NCBI GenBank assembly: GCA_934725015.1
Contig: CAKVAS010000005.1
Span: 132,499 to 196,498 of the forward strand
Source: an uncultured Bacteroidales bacterium
GTDB lineage: Bacteria; Bacteroidota; Bacteroidia; Bacteroidales; UBA932
Reading direction: 5' to 3'
Length of the DNA stretch: 64,000 nt
Of this stretch, positions 17,021 through 26,421 are shown in pieces. The translations under genes and the position numbers were made by a program. The notes below the pieces were generated by a model. That model saw only the letters and a list, made by a program, of their open reading frames with translations, was not told the origin of the DNA and did no database searches. The first letter of the stretch is position 1, and each line of letters opens with the position of its first letter.

Positions 17021-19267
17021 ATGAAAGCAAGGATAATGATGATTACGGCCATCGCGATGATGGCGCTGTGCGGAACCGCCTCAGACTCCTGGGCAGCCCC
17101 CGCGAGAAAACATCTGATTACCTACACCCAGCCTGACGGCGCGACATTCAGGGGATATGTGCGGGGCGACGAGTTCTGTCATGTCTGCACGACCGCTTCG
17201 GGACGGACCATCGTGAAGGACGAGGACGGATGGTGGTGTTACGCGAGCCTCGCCGCGGACGGAAGCCTGGCGGCGACGGGCGGCAGGGTAAGCGCGTCGG
17301 AAGCGTCTGTTTCCGCATTTTCGGCGGCACACGGAACCATATTCCCGAAAGCATCGGAAAGGCGGAGGACTTTCAATGAAAACGTCGCGAGGAAGCCGAT
17401 GATGCGAAATTTTCTTGCACAGGACGGAGCCGCCACCAAATCTGCGGCCATGCCGAAGCAGAAGCATGGAATCGTGATTCTCGCGCAGTTCAGCGACGTT
17501 CCGTTCACCTACACGAGACAGAATTTCGTGGATTTGCTGACGAAGAAAGGATATTCCCACAACGGGGCGGTCGGGAGCGCACTGGACTATTTCAACGACC
17601 AGTTCAACGGAGAGGTCGAGTTCAGCTTCGACGTGTCGGAGATTGTCACGCTGCCGAACGAACGGGCATACTACGGCGGCAATGACCGTAACGGAGAAGA
17701 CAAGAATGCGGAACAGATGATTATTGATGCCTGCAGGCTTGCTTCTGAAAAAGGGACGGATTTCTCAAAATATGACGACGACAACGACGGTTATGTCGAT
17801 AATGTCTTTGTGTTCTTTTCCGGCGGTGACGAAGCGGACGGAGCCGGAGACGACTGCATCTGGTCGCACGCCTATTACATTGAGTCCGGGGCAAAAAAAC
17901 ACCTGACGCTCAACGGGAAGAAGATTGACAGCTACGCCTGCACGTCTGAGCTCACAGCCGAAATCGACGAATATAATGGAGCATATGGTATAACGGGAAA
18001 CTATTTTCTCGCGGGCATCGGGACATTCTGCCACGAGTACAGCCACACCTTCGGGCTCCCGGACCTCTATGACACGGACTATGAAAAAAGCGGAGGACAG
18101 GCGGAGGCTCTCTGGACCTGCACCGGTCTCATGGACGGAGGAAACATGAACGACTACGGCAACACGCCGCCGTACTACAATGCAATAGACAGGGAATATC
18201 TCGGAATCGGGGAGGCCCTGACGCTTGAGGAAGGCAGCCACAAACTCGAACCGATACATCTGAACGGCAGGTATTACCGTCTGGACACAGGCACGAAGGA
18301 CGAGTATTTCCTCATCGAGTGCAGGAGTAACAAGACGCTGTGGGACAAGCACATCGGCGGAAAAGGTATGCTGATCTATCACATCGACAAGTCGAATAAC
18401 TCCGCAGGTAGTTCAGACTATTATGAAGGAGTGCTGACGGCGGCTAAGAGATGGGACTACAACGAAGTCAACTGCCGTCGCGACAGGCAGTGCGCAGACC
18501 TCGTCGAAGCCGACCCCAATGTTGTCCGTCAGGCACAAAGCGGCTCATCCTTTTATCCGACCGCCGCGCAGGTGGCAAAGATATTCTTCCCAAGCGGCAC
18601 TCACAACACCCTCGGGCCGGACAACGGACTCTCCGGATGGGACGGCAACGGATGCGGAGTGCAGATTTACGGGATTCAGACAGAAAGCGACGGCTCGGTG
18701 TCATTCTCGGTGGGCAAGCCCAAGGAAGTCAGCGCCACTGTCAGGAAAGACGTGTTCCAGAATGCCGCAATTCTTGAAATAGAGATGTTCAATGCGGACG
18801 GGGAAATAACGATAAAATACGGATTGTCCGGAAAGTCATTGACCTCCGGCATAAGCGCAGACGCGGACGAGACTGGAAAATATGTTGTCCGTCTTGACGG
18901 ACTGACACCCCGACAGGCCTACACGGCAGAGATTTACGCGACGGTGGATGGCGCGCAGACAAAAGTGACCACGGCGTCATTCACGACAAAGCCCGTTTCC
19001 GGGACATATCCGGCAATAATCGTTGATGTCGAAGGACGGAACGACGACGGTTCATTTGCCTCAGGGGCCAAGATTCCACTGGTCCTGAACAATGCCACCG
19101 CGGCAAAGAAAGTGGAGTGGTACTTTGACGGCAAGGCCATGGATACGGCTGAGGACTGCTACCTCACCGTTGAGAGGACCGGAACATTGAAAGCAGTCAT
19201 GACATACTCCGACGGAGTTCAGACAAGCATTTACAAGAAAGTTGTAGTACAGAATCAGTTACAATGA
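17021..19267 (+). CDS. Secreted M6-family (immune inhibitor A-like) metalloprotease
   Basis: A 748-aa secreted protease. Order: signal peptide (about 1-25, ending SWA), N-terminal propeptide-like domain (about 30-120), then the M6 catalytic domain with zinc motif CHEYSHTFGLPD (His338, Glu339, His342, Asp348) and LYDTDY. The C-terminal region (about 560-748) looks like two beta-sandwich modules; TAEIYATVDGAQTKVTT suggests one fibronectin-III-like. The stop overlaps the next lipoprotein's start (ATGA), coupling the two. Confidence 0.88.
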   Translation: MKARIMMITAIAMMALCGTASDSWAAPARKHLITYTQPDGATFRGYVRGDEFCHVCTTASGRTIVKDEDGWWCYASLAADGSLAATGGRVSASEASVSAFSAAHGTIFPKASERRRTFNENVARKPMMRNFLAQDGAATKSAAMPKQKHGIVILAQFSDVPFTYTRQNFVDLLTKKGYSHNGAVGSALDYFNDQFNGEVEFSFDVSEIVTLPNERAYYGGNDRNGEDKNAEQMIIDACRLASEKGTDFSKYDDDNDGYVDNVFVFFSGGDEADGAGDDCIWSHAYYIESGAKKHLTLNGKKIDSYACTSELTAEIDEYNGAYGITGNYFLAGIGTFCHEYSHTFGLPDLYDTDYEKSGGQAEALWTCTGLMDGGNMNDYGNTPPYYNAIDREYLGIGEALTLEEGSHKLEPIHLNGRYYRLDTGTKDEYFLIECRSNKTLWDKHIGGKGMLIYHIDKSNNSAGSSDYYEGVLTAAKRWDYNEVNCRRDRQCADLVEADPNVVRQAQSGSSFYPTAAQVAKIFFPSGTHNTLGPDNGLSGWDGNGCGVQIYGIQTESDGSVSFSVGKPKEVSATVRKDVFQNAAILEIEMFNADGEITIKYGLSGKSLTSGISADADETGKYVVRLDGLTPRQAYTAEIYATVDGAQTKVTTASFTTKPVSGTYPAIIVDVEGRNDDGSFASGAKIPLVLNNATAAKKVEWYFDGKAMDTAEDCYLTVERTGTLKAVMTYSDGVQTSIYKKVVVQNQLQ

Positions 19268-19671
19268 AGAAGATATATGTTTTTATGCTGACGGCAGCCG
19301 CGCTGGTCGGATGCGTGAGGGGAAATCTCGAAGAGCCGTCCTATGATGACGGTCTCGCGCTAAGCGTGGGCGGCAAGGAGATTTTCAAATATGACGAGCT
19401 CACCTGGCAGGCTGAGGCCGGAAACGACAATGTGTTCGTGATGCTCAAGGACGATGAAAGCTGCTGGTACAGGCTTGAATGCGACGGATGCCCTACCGAT
19501 GCCGGCGACGAGGTCACGGGAAACCTCTCGTGGAGAACCGAAGAGGCGTCGAAGGACAGCCGTATGAAGAACATCACGCTGAGGGTCAGCTCCATCGACA
19601 CGGAATCCGGGATGATGCACCTGTGGTCTCAGGAGAAGGGCGTCTCAGTAATGGTACACACCGTGAGATAA
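19264..19671 (+). CDS. Small lipoprotein, partner of the M6 protease gene
   Basis: A 135-aa predicted lipoprotein (lipobox ALVGC, Cys17) with a compact, acidic, beta-rich-looking domain containing two cysteines (ESCWYRLECDGC). No family recognised. Translation is coupled to the M6 protease by a 4-base ATGA overlap, so it may be an inhibitor, anchor or chaperone for that protease; this is inference from context. Confidence 0.65.
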   Translation: MKKIYVFMLTAAALVGCVRGNLEEPSYDDGLALSVGGKEIFKYDELTWQAEAGNDNVFVMLKDDESCWYRLECDGCPTDAGDEVTGNLSWRTEEASKDSRMKNITLRVSSIDTESGMMHLWSQEKGVSVMVHTVR

Positions 19672-19685
19672 ACACCGTGAGATAA
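19658..19685 (+). repeat. 14-bp tandem duplication spanning the lipoprotein stop
   Basis: ACACCGTGAGATAA occurs twice back to back (19658-19671 and 19672-19685). The first copy includes the lipoprotein's TAA stop, the second ends 3 nt before the nadE ATG. Probably replication slippage. Confidence 0.7.
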
Positions 19686-19688
19686 AGA

Positions 19689-21728
19689 ATGAAATCGACG
19701 ATGAAGGATTATGGATTTGTGAGGGTGGCGGCGGCGGTTCCGGTGGTGAGCCTTGCCGACCCGAAGGGGAACGCGGAAAGGATTTGCGAACTGATTGACA
19801 ATGCGGAAGAAAGGAAGGTTTCCCTGCTCGCATTCCCGGAACTATGCGTCACGGGCTACAGCTGTGCGGACCTGTTCGGTCAGAACCTGCTCATAGAGGC
19901 CGCCGAGAAGGCCGTTGCGGAGATTGCCGGACATACTGACGGGCTGGCCGTGACGGTTGTCATCGGGGTTCCAGTGCGGTTCGCCGGACATCTCTACAAC
20001 TGCGCGGCGGTCATAGGCAGGGGGAAGATTCACGGCCTCGTCCCCAAAATCCATCTTCCGAACTACGGGGAGTTCTACGAGGCCAGATGGTTCACCTCGG
20101 GAGCGGAGTTCATGCAGTCCCCGGAGGAACTGAGCTATGCCGGGCAGCGGACGGTTCTCGGTCCCAATCAGATTTTCTCGCTCGGACGGACGTCGTTCTC
20201 AGTGGAGATATGCGAGGACCTGTGGACTCCGGTGCCGCCGTCGTCGTTCCACAGCATTGCCGGGGCGCTGCTCACGGTGAATCTCTCGGCAAGCAACGAG
20301 GTCATCGGCAAGGAGGACTACCGGCGCAGTCTGGTCACGATGCAGTCGGCCAGAACCATCGGCGGATACATCTACTGCTCGGCCGGTTACGGCGAATCCA
20401 CGCAGGATCTGGTCTATTCCGGAGCCGCGCTGATTGCCGAAAACGGGCACATCCTCGCGGAAAACCGGCGGTTCAGCCTTGCCGGCTCGCTCACGGTCGC
20501 GGACATCGACAGCGAGCGGCTTGAGACACTCAGGCAGAAAAGCAGCACTTTCAGCGCGCTCGCCCCCGACGGAAACGGAGACTGGAGAGCGGATTACCGA
20601 TTCGTCACGGTCGGGAACGCTGCCGACACGGACTTCGGAGCCGCGCTTCACCACGGCATAGACCCGCATCCCTTCGTCCCGTCAGGCTCACCGGAGGCAC
20701 TGGACGAACGCTGCCGCGAGGTCACTGACATTCAGGTGGAGGGGCTTCTGACAAGGCTCGCCCACATCGGATGCAAGTCCGCGGTCATCGGCATCTCGGG
20801 AGGCCTCGACAGCACGCTCGCGCTGCTCGTGACCGTGCAGGCTTTCGACAGGCTCGGATGGGAGCGCAGCCGCATCATCGGCGTCACGATGCCCGGCTAC
20901 GGGACGACGGACAGGACATACCGCAATGCGCTCGACCTGATGGCGGCGCTCGGTGTCACTTCGCGTGAGATTCCAATCGCAGCGGCCTGCGACCGTCATT
21001 TCCTCGACATCGGGCACGACAAGGACATCCACGACGTGACCTACGAGAACTCGCAGGCACGCGAACGGACGCAGATTCTCATGGACATCGCCAACCAGAC
21101 GGGCGGCATCGTGGTCGGCACCGGCGACCTCTCCGAACTCGCGCTCGGATGGGCCACCTACAACGGGGACCATATGTCGATGTATGCCGTGAACGCCAGC
21201 ATCCCCAAGACCCTCGTGCGGCACCTCGTGCGCCGGACGGCGGACAAGATTGAGGGGACGACGGCCGGAGCATCCGGTTCGGCAAATAACTCGGCTGACG
21301 ATTCTGTGGCAGTTTCAGCAGACGAGTCAGGAACAAGGCCGAGGACTGTCAGGGACATCCTGATTGACATCACGGAGACCCCGGTGAGTCCGGAACTGCT
21401 CCCGGCCGGCAAGAACGGGAAGATTCTTCAGGTGACGGAAGACCTCGTAGGCCCGTATGAACTGCACGATTTCTTCCTCTACAATTTCTTCCGCTTCGGC
21501 TTCACGCCCGAGAAGATCCAGTTCCTCGCCGAGAAGGCCTTTGCCGACAGCTACGACAGCGGGACAATCCGCAAATGGCTCCGCACCTTCATCCGCCGCT
21601 TCTTCTCCCAGCAGTTCAAGCGATCCTGCCTCCCCGACAGTCCCAAGGTCGGCAGCGTCACCCTCTCCCCAAGAGGAGACTGGCGTATGCCCTCCGACGC
21701 AGCCGCAGGGCTGTTTCTGGAGTTCTGA
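19689..21728 (+). CDS. nadE: Glutamine-dependent NAD+ synthetase
   Basis: Makes NAD+ from deamido-NAD+ using ammonia from glutamine. N-terminal nitrilase-type glutaminase domain: Glu in LLAFPELCVTGYSC, Lys in VPKIHLPNYGEFYE, Cys in SVEICEDLW. C-terminal synthetase domain with the PP-loop ISGGLDSTLALL (about residue 371). At 679 aa it is slightly long because of a Ser/Ala/Asp-rich insert at about 523-552 (ASGSANNSADDS...), just before the conserved RDILIDITETPVSPELLP. Convergent with gspF, 33 bp apart. Confidence 0.94.
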   Translation: MKSTMKDYGFVRVAAAVPVVSLADPKGNAERICELIDNAEERKVSLLAFPELCVTGYSCADLFGQNLLIEAAEKAVAEIAGHTDGLAVTVVIGVPVRFAGHLYNCAAVIGRGKIHGLVPKIHLPNYGEFYEARWFTSGAEFMQSPEELSYAGQRTVLGPNQIFSLGRTSFSVEICEDLWTPVPPSSFHSIAGALLTVNLSASNEVIGKEDYRRSLVTMQSARTIGGYIYCSAGYGESTQDLVYSGAALIAENGHILAENRRFSLAGSLTVADIDSERLETLRQKSSTFSALAPDGNGDWRADYRFVTVGNAADTDFGAALHHGIDPHPFVPSGSPEALDERCREVTDIQVEGLLTRLAHIGCKSAVIGISGGLDSTLALLVTVQAFDRLGWERSRIIGVTMPGYGTTDRTYRNALDLMAALGVTSREIPIAAACDRHFLDIGHDKDIHDVTYENSQARERTQILMDIANQTGGIVVGTGDLSELALGWATYNGDHMSMYAVNASIPKTLVRHLVRRTADKIEGTTAGASGSANNSADDSVAVSADESGTRPRTVRDILIDITETPVSPELLPAGKNGKILQVTEDLVGPYELHDFFLYNFFRFGFTPEKIQFLAEKAFADSYDSGTIRKWLRTFIRRFFSQQFKRSCLPDSPKVGSVTLSPRGDWRMPSDAAAGLFLEF

Positions 21729-21761
21729 CCGACTGAATTTGTAAGGAGCAATATCTCATCG

Positions 21762-22811
21762 TCAGCCGATGGTCATGCCGAGGCGGAACATCGGCATATA
21801 CATGGCAATCAGGACAAAGGCGACTATGGCTCCCACCAAAAGGATGAGGAGCGGTTCGACGATGCTGTTCAGCTGACGGATTTCATGCTCCAGCTCGGAG
21901 TCGAGGGCGTCGGCCTGCGAAAGGAGAGTTCGGCCGAGAGTGTTGGTCTCCTCGCCGACACGGAGGAGGACGAGAAGCCGTTTGCAGTAGAGGGATTCAT
22001 GGTGCGCGAGGCCGTCGGACAGTGAGCCTCCCCGTTCGACCTCGGAGGCTGCCTCTTCCAATGACTTGCGGAAGGGATAGAATGTCACGATGCCGTGCAT
22101 GAGGGAAAGTGCTTCGAGCATCGGGACATCCGCACTGACAAGAAGATGGAATATGCGGCAGAAACGGGCGGACTGCCACCTGCGGACAAGGCGGCTCCAG
22201 ACAGGGATGCGGAGCTGCAGCGAGGAGGAGATGCGCTGCCATGAGTCCAATCTGCCGTATAGCCTTTTCAGTACATAGCAGATGGCGGCAGTCCCGGAAA
22301 GAAAGAGCAGAACTGACGGAGCATGGTCTGAAAATTCCACTATCCGCCTCGTGATGCCGGGAAGTTCGCCTCCCATCCTCGAATATACCTGTTCAAACAT
22401 CGGCACGACCACCAAAAGCATGAACACGAGAACGAGCGCGGCGACCGAAAGGGTTATCAGCGGATAGCTCAGCGCACTTACGACCATCCGCCGCCGGCTG
22501 TCCCGTTTCTCATAGTAGTTCGTCAGAAAGTCGAGAGCCTCCGGCAGCCGCCCGGTCTCCTCGCCTATTCGTGCGACACAGCAGTCCATTGTTGTGAATA
22601 CCGGCTCTGTTCCGAGTGCGCGCCACAGTTCCTGCCCGGCGACCACGCGCCCGAACACCCGCGAGTAAAGCTCCTTCTCCGTCCCTTCCGCACAGTCGAT
22701 GAGCAGCCCGAAGGCACGGCTGAAATCCAGTCCGGAGCAAATGAGCGTATGCAGCTGCACGAAGAACGCCTTTTTATCCCGGTCGGAGATTTTCTTCTTA
22801 AAGATTTCCAT
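21762..22811 (-). CDS. gspF: Type II secretion-like inner membrane platform protein (GspF/PilC family)
   Basis: Platform protein of pseudopilus or pilus machines. 349 aa with two GspF domains, each ending in membrane segments: about 10-170 (QLHTLICSGLDFSRAFGLLI, LSYPLITLSVAALVLVFMLL) and about 215-345 (HLLVSADVPMLEALSLMHGI, LLILLVGAIVAFVLIAMYMP). The conserved acidic and glycine pattern (GEETGRLPEAL; RVGEETNTLGRTL) is present in both. It is the last gene of the long minus-strand cluster, 47 nt after the gspI-like gene. A 109-bp part is duplicated at 63615-63723. Confidence 0.92.
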   Translation of the reverse strand: MEIFKKKISDRDKKAFFVQLHTLICSGLDFSRAFGLLIDCAEGTEKELYSRVFGRVVAGQELWRALGTEPVFTTMDCCVARIGEETGRLPEALDFLTNYYEKRDSRRRMVVSALSYPLITLSVAALVLVFMLLVVVPMFEQVYSRMGGELPGITRRIVEFSDHAPSVLLFLSGTAAICYVLKRLYGRLDSWQRISSSLQLRIPVWSRLVRRWQSARFCRIFHLLVSADVPMLEALSLMHGIVTFYPFRKSLEEAASEVERGGSLSDGLAHHESLYCKRLLVLLRVGEETNTLGRTLLSQADALDSELEHEIRQLNSIVEPLLILLVGAIVAFVLIAMYMPMFRLGMTIG

Positions 22812-22858
22812 TTTCCTTTATGATTTTCCGGATTATATCAACTCATATTGATGAAATA

Positions 22859-23209
22859 TCATCGCGAAGAATATGTTTCTATGTACTTATATGTCACGAC
22901 ATTACCACCCCTCGTCCTTGCACTCACCGTCATTCTCCGAAGTTCCGGCACAGTCTCGTGAGGGGCTAGGGAGACAATGATGCAGCCCCAAGGATAATCA
23001 TAAGTCCGTTCAACAAACATCTCGTCCACGTCAAGCGCATCGGCCCGGCAGCGTTCAATCTCGCGTTCCACCGCGACAGGACCCGGATAGTCGATGTCAT
23101 GGGCGGCGAGGTTTCCGAGAACATCCGTGGCAATTATGAAGACTGCAAGGAATATGACGGAAGCGACCAGCGTCTCCACAAGCGAGTATGCGCCAAGTTT
23201 AGTTTTCAT
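22859..23209 (-). CDS. Minor pseudopilin, GspI-like
   Basis: A 116-aa protein with a class III prepilin signal: short basic leader MKTKLGA, predicted cleavage after Ala7, then YSLVE with Glu at +5 and a hydrophobic helix (TLVASVIFLAVFIIATDVL). A small globular C-terminus follows. Start overlaps the stop of the gspJ-like gene by ATGA. Size and order suggest GspI/PilV type, but assignment among the minor pseudopilins is approximate. Confidence 0.75.
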   Translation of the reverse strand: MKTKLGAYSLVETLVASVIFLAVFIIATDVLGNLAAHDIDYPGPVAVEREIERCRADALDVDEMFVERTYDYPWGCIIVSLAPHETVPELRRMTVSARTRGGNVVTYKYIETYSSR

Positions 23210-23757
23210 CTTGATTTCAGTTCAATCCTGCGCCCTTTCCAGCCGAGCGTCAGAGTTTCCGGGGAATATGAGACCACATCAAACTGGCCGACTCTCTCCC
23301 CTCTCCCGAGCATGAGCAGTTCCCCTCCGCGGACAATCATGGCCTTTGTCCCGGAGCCGCTGCCGATAATGCCTTTGAATATGAAATCCGGAGACGGGAC
23401 GGCTTCCTGCGACGGCGCCGGTGTCCGTGGTCTGGAAGACTTGGCCGGAGGAAGAGGCCTGCTCAGCGGGCGGAGGAAAGGGTCGGGATAGTCAAGCGCA
23501 AGAGTGTCGGCAGGGCGGCCGTTCCGAAAGGAGACAACCCCCTCTGCAGTAAGAGCCAGACTGTCCGAGCGCATCCTCAGGACATCAACGGCTTCAAGAG
23601 ACGACATCTCCTCATGAAAGCCGCCGGAGCTCGCCTTGCGGAACATCCCGGTCAGGGAAACAATACCCTCATAGAGCGCAAACATCAGCACTGCGGAAAC
23701 AATCATCGTGACCAGGACCTCGGCCAGAGTGCTGGCCTTAAAATATAACCGATTCAT
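23206..23757 (-). CDS. Minor pseudopilin, GspJ-like
   Basis: A 183-aa protein with leader MNRLYFKA, predicted cleavage after Ala8, and STLAE placing Glu at +5 before the hydrophobic helix VLVTMIVSAVLMFALYEGIV. The C-terminal domain has a Pro-rich linker (RPLSRPLPPAKSSRPRTPAP) and beta-rich end. Length and position between the K-like and I-like genes fit GspJ. Two nt separate it from the K-like gene. Confidence 0.73.
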   Translation of the reverse strand: MNRLYFKASTLAEVLVTMIVSAVLMFALYEGIVSLTGMFRKASSGGFHEEMSSLEAVDVLRMRSDSLALTAEGVVSFRNGRPADTLALDYPDPFLRPLSRPLPPAKSSRPRTPAPSQEAVPSPDFIFKGIIGSGSGTKAMIVRGGELLMLGRGERVGQFDVVSYSPETLTLGWKGRRIELKSR

Positions 23758-23759
23758 TT

Positions 23760-24935
23760 TCAGTAGATTTTCTTGATTGTTTTTCTTGTGTAGGCACCGG
23801 ACAGGAGAATTGGAAAGGCAAGGGAGTCGCTGCGGACAAAACGCGCGTCACACAAGGTTCCCGGAAAGGTGTTGCCGCCCGAGCGATGGTAGCAGTCACG
23901 GATGTAGGCAGCTCCATAGACATTGCCAGCAAGTTCGCAGGAGCCGTCGATGCAGAGGAGGCCGCGAAGAGTCGAACCATGCTCCTGAATATAGCTCGGA
24001 AAACGAAGTCCGCTGTCGGCATTCTCGCTGAAAACGGCAATGTAGCCGGAGACCTCGCTGTCGGAACCGAAACGGACAAAGGGGCGGCAAGCATTTGAGC
24101 GGCAACCGTCTGAAGAATGGCTGTCGTCGGCCGCATTGACGAAGATTCCTGACGGGAAACGCAGCACGACGCCGTCCTCGACAATCACGGTGTCGCTCGC
24201 GAAAATCTGCGCAGTCCCTTCAAAGCCTCTCTCCACAGTCACGCTTCCGGCCGAAACAATAGCATCCGACGGCAGTTGCAGGCTTCTCGAAAGAACGACT
24301 CTTTCTCCGAAAAGACAGTCCGGCAAAGGCATATCCCGATTTGCCTTGCTCCATAGCCGGCACAGCTCCGATGCCTTCCTGAAAGCGGCGGAATCGAACG
24401 GAGGCAGGTCAGGGCCGGAGAGCCGCAGGTCAGACTCGGGAAGCGGCAGGCCGGAATAGTAGCGGGAGGCTATCTCCGTGTAGTTCAGTCCGTTCATAGG
24501 TATGTAGGCCAAACCCTCCATCCCGGCATCTGCGGCCAACGACAAGGCGCGGTTGCGGTCGCATATCCAGAACGCCGCCTCGGCCGGGCACTCCGTCCTG
24601 CGCCCTACCAGCATGGTCATCGCGTCGGGAGAGGAATTGGAAAGGCGCACACGCTCATAGAGTCCCCAGTCGGAAACAGCGACATGAACCGAATCCTCGC
24701 CGTCGAAAAGGAAGATGTCCGCGCTGTCCCCGGCGGCACAAAGCAGGCTGTCATAAAGGTAGAGATTCAATGCGGAAGCCAGGTTCTCGCGCTCCTGATG
24801 CGCCTCCCGGTAGAGGGCATAGCGCCTGTATTTCAACGCCAGCGAATCATAGGCAAAGAAAATCATCAGCAGGACGACCGCCGACATAACCAGCACCGCA
24901 GGCAGGGCGTATGCTTTCAAATGCTTTTTCATCAT
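23760..24935 (-). CDS. Large minor pseudopilin, GspK-like
   Basis: A 391-aa protein with leader MMKKHLKA and the N-terminal segment YALPAVLVMSAVVLLMIFF. If cleaved after Ala8, position +5 is Ala rather than Glu; absence of Glu5 and large size are features of GspK. The middle (about 225-290) is repetitive beta (LQLPSDAIVSAGSVTVERGF, IFASDTVIVEDGVVLRFPS), resembling polymer-forming or beta-helical folds. It probably caps the pseudopilus tip; the family match is by features, not strong sequence motifs. Confidence 0.65.
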   Translation of the reverse strand: MMKKHLKAYALPAVLVMSAVVLLMIFFAYDSLALKYRRYALYREAHQERENLASALNLYLYDSLLCAAGDSADIFLFDGEDSVHVAVSDWGLYERVRLSNSSPDAMTMLVGRRTECPAEAAFWICDRNRALSLAADAGMEGLAYIPMNGLNYTEIASRYYSGLPLPESDLRLSGPDLPPFDSAAFRKASELCRLWSKANRDMPLPDCLFGERVVLSRSLQLPSDAIVSAGSVTVERGFEGTAQIFASDTVIVEDGVVLRFPSGIFVNAADDSHSSDGCRSNACRPFVRFGSDSEVSGYIAVFSENADSGLRFPSYIQEHGSTLRGLLCIDGSCELAGNVYGAAYIRDCYHRSGGNTFPGTLCDARFVRSDSLAFPILLSGAYTRKTIKKIY

Positions 24936-24938
24936 CTT

Positions 24939-25454
24939 TCAGTCTTTATACGGGCCTCGGCCGTGACTCGATTTATCCGTTTGGCCCGTGCTCTCAAGCT
25001 GGCGAAGAGAGAGTCGCAGCATGACGGAGAGCTGGTTTCGGGACGGGCGGTAGGAGTTGAAGGCGGCGGAACAGATGCGAATCTCCGGAATGGACTCCAC
25101 CGTCTCAAGGACTTGAAGCAGGGACTTGAAATCACCGGAAAGGACGAGCTCCGCGCCGCAGAGCCTTAGGTCACCCTCCGAGCCGAGTTCTGACGGAGCG
25201 AATGCGAGGACTGAAACGGAGCGTTCCGCGCAGAGCCCGGAGACCGTCCCGACAAATCCTCCGTTGCTCAGGGCCGGTTCACTCCCTATGACGGAGCGGC
25301 GCTCCTGCGGGACAAGCGCGGAGTCTGATTCCGCAAGAGCCTTCCGCCAGTCCGTCCACAGGTCGAAGGTACGTGAAAGAGCCAGACTCCAGACCAGAAC
25401 CGGAAGAACGACAAGCAGGACGGCAAGCTTCAGCGATGAGAGATTTCGTTTCAT
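24939..25454 (-). CDS. GspM/PilO-like inner membrane protein
   Basis: A 171-aa bitopic protein: short cytoplasmic N-terminus (MKRNLSSLK), one membrane helix (LAVLLVVLPVLVWSLALS), a helical linker (about 35-55), then a ferredoxin-like domain (ELVLSGDFKSLLQVLETVES is the PilO/GspM-type strand-helix). It is expected to pair with the L-like protein in the inner-membrane platform. The assignment rests on topology and its place between L- and K-like genes. Confidence 0.68.
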   Translation of the reverse strand: MKRNLSSLKLAVLLVVLPVLVWSLALSRTFDLWTDWRKALAESDSALVPQERRSVIGSEPALSNGGFVGTVSGLCAERSVSVLAFAPSELGSEGDLRLCGAELVLSGDFKSLLQVLETVESIPEIRICSAAFNSYRPSRNQLSVMLRLSLRQLESTGQTDKSSHGRGPYKD

Positions 25455-25476
25455 GGACAGTTGAGAAGTCAGCGGT

Positions 25477-26421
25477 TTACAACAAAGTATTTAATTTTTC
25501 CGCAGGCAGCTGTATATGGATTTCAAATGTGGAGAAATCCTCGTTTCCGGCGCGGTTGAGACCGACTACCTCGATTCCGGAAAAACCGGCAATATGCTTC
25601 ATGCTTTCGGAGAATGCTGCGACGGTTGCGGGGTTAAGGGTCTCCCCTTTCAGGGATATGAGCACGCGGTCATCGGGGACGGCAGCCTTCCGTCGGGACT
25701 TCGGTTCATTGAGCAGAATTTCCGTGAGCCTCATTCCGTCCGGAAGGGCGGAGGCGATGGCGTCGCTCCAGACGGACGCTTCGAGCCTTGCCGTGCTCTC
25801 ATACTCGGCTACCAGCCTTGAGCGGGCAGAGTTTTTCTCGGACAGAAGCCGCGCCGAGCGGCCTGTCTCGTAGCTGAGAGACTGACGTTCGGCAAGTTTT
25901 TCCGTCAGAGATGTGCTGACCCAGAAATTCGCGGCAAGGACGGCGAGCCAGAACAGGAGAAGAGGCAGGAGCAACTTCCGGAACAGCCGTGCCGCAAGAA
26001 AGTCACGCAGAGCAGCGTCCGACTTCAATGCGCTGAAAGACAGGCTGCGTCTCCTGGCCGCATCAGCCTCGGCGTCAATGTCAATGGAGCCCAAATCTGC
26101 GGTCACGACCGTTCCCGCGACGAACTGCCCCGAACGCTCAAGCCCGGCACGGACATCGTCCGGCAGGGTACGGCGGACATAGTCGATTCTCGTGCCGTCC
26201 GCGTGCTCCGACGAGAGCAGTTCCGGGTTGTCGATTATGCGCCGCACAATCGGATTCGAGCGGTCAAGCTCCCTGCTTCCCACAGCCGCGCCAGTCACGA
26301 CCAGAAACATCAGACCGGACTTCGCCTGCTTCAGCCAACGCATGGACACGCCGTCGTGTCCGACATCCGCGACGGCGACGGAAATCCCGACAAACTTGAA
26401 CAGAGAGGAATTTCGTCTCAT
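25477..26421 (-). CDS. GspL/PilN-like inner membrane platform protein
   Basis: A 314-aa protein: cytoplasmic N-terminal domain (about 1-140, divergent from the actin-like GspL domain), one membrane helix (about 149-168, LLLPLLLFWLAVLAANFWVS), coiled coil (about 170-215), then a PilN-like periplasmic domain (ASALPDGMRLTEILLNEPKS; LKGETLNPATVAAFSESMKH). Its ATG overlaps the TGA of the upstream Rhs immunity paralogue (ATGA), which directly couples the secretion genes to the toxin-immunity genes. Confidence 0.7.
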   Translation of the reverse strand: MRRNSSLFKFVGISVAVADVGHDGVSMRWLKQAKSGLMFLVVTGAAVGSRELDRSNPIVRRIIDNPELLSSEHADGTRIDYVRRTLPDDVRAGLERSGQFVAGTVVTADLGSIDIDAEADAARRRSLSFSALKSDAALRDFLAARLFRKLLLPLLLFWLAVLAANFWVSTSLTEKLAERQSLSYETGRSARLLSEKNSARSRLVAEYESTARLEASVWSDAIASALPDGMRLTEILLNEPKSRRKAAVPDDRVLISLKGETLNPATVAAFSESMKHIAGFSGIEVVGLNRAGNEDFSTFEIHIQLPAEKLNTLL

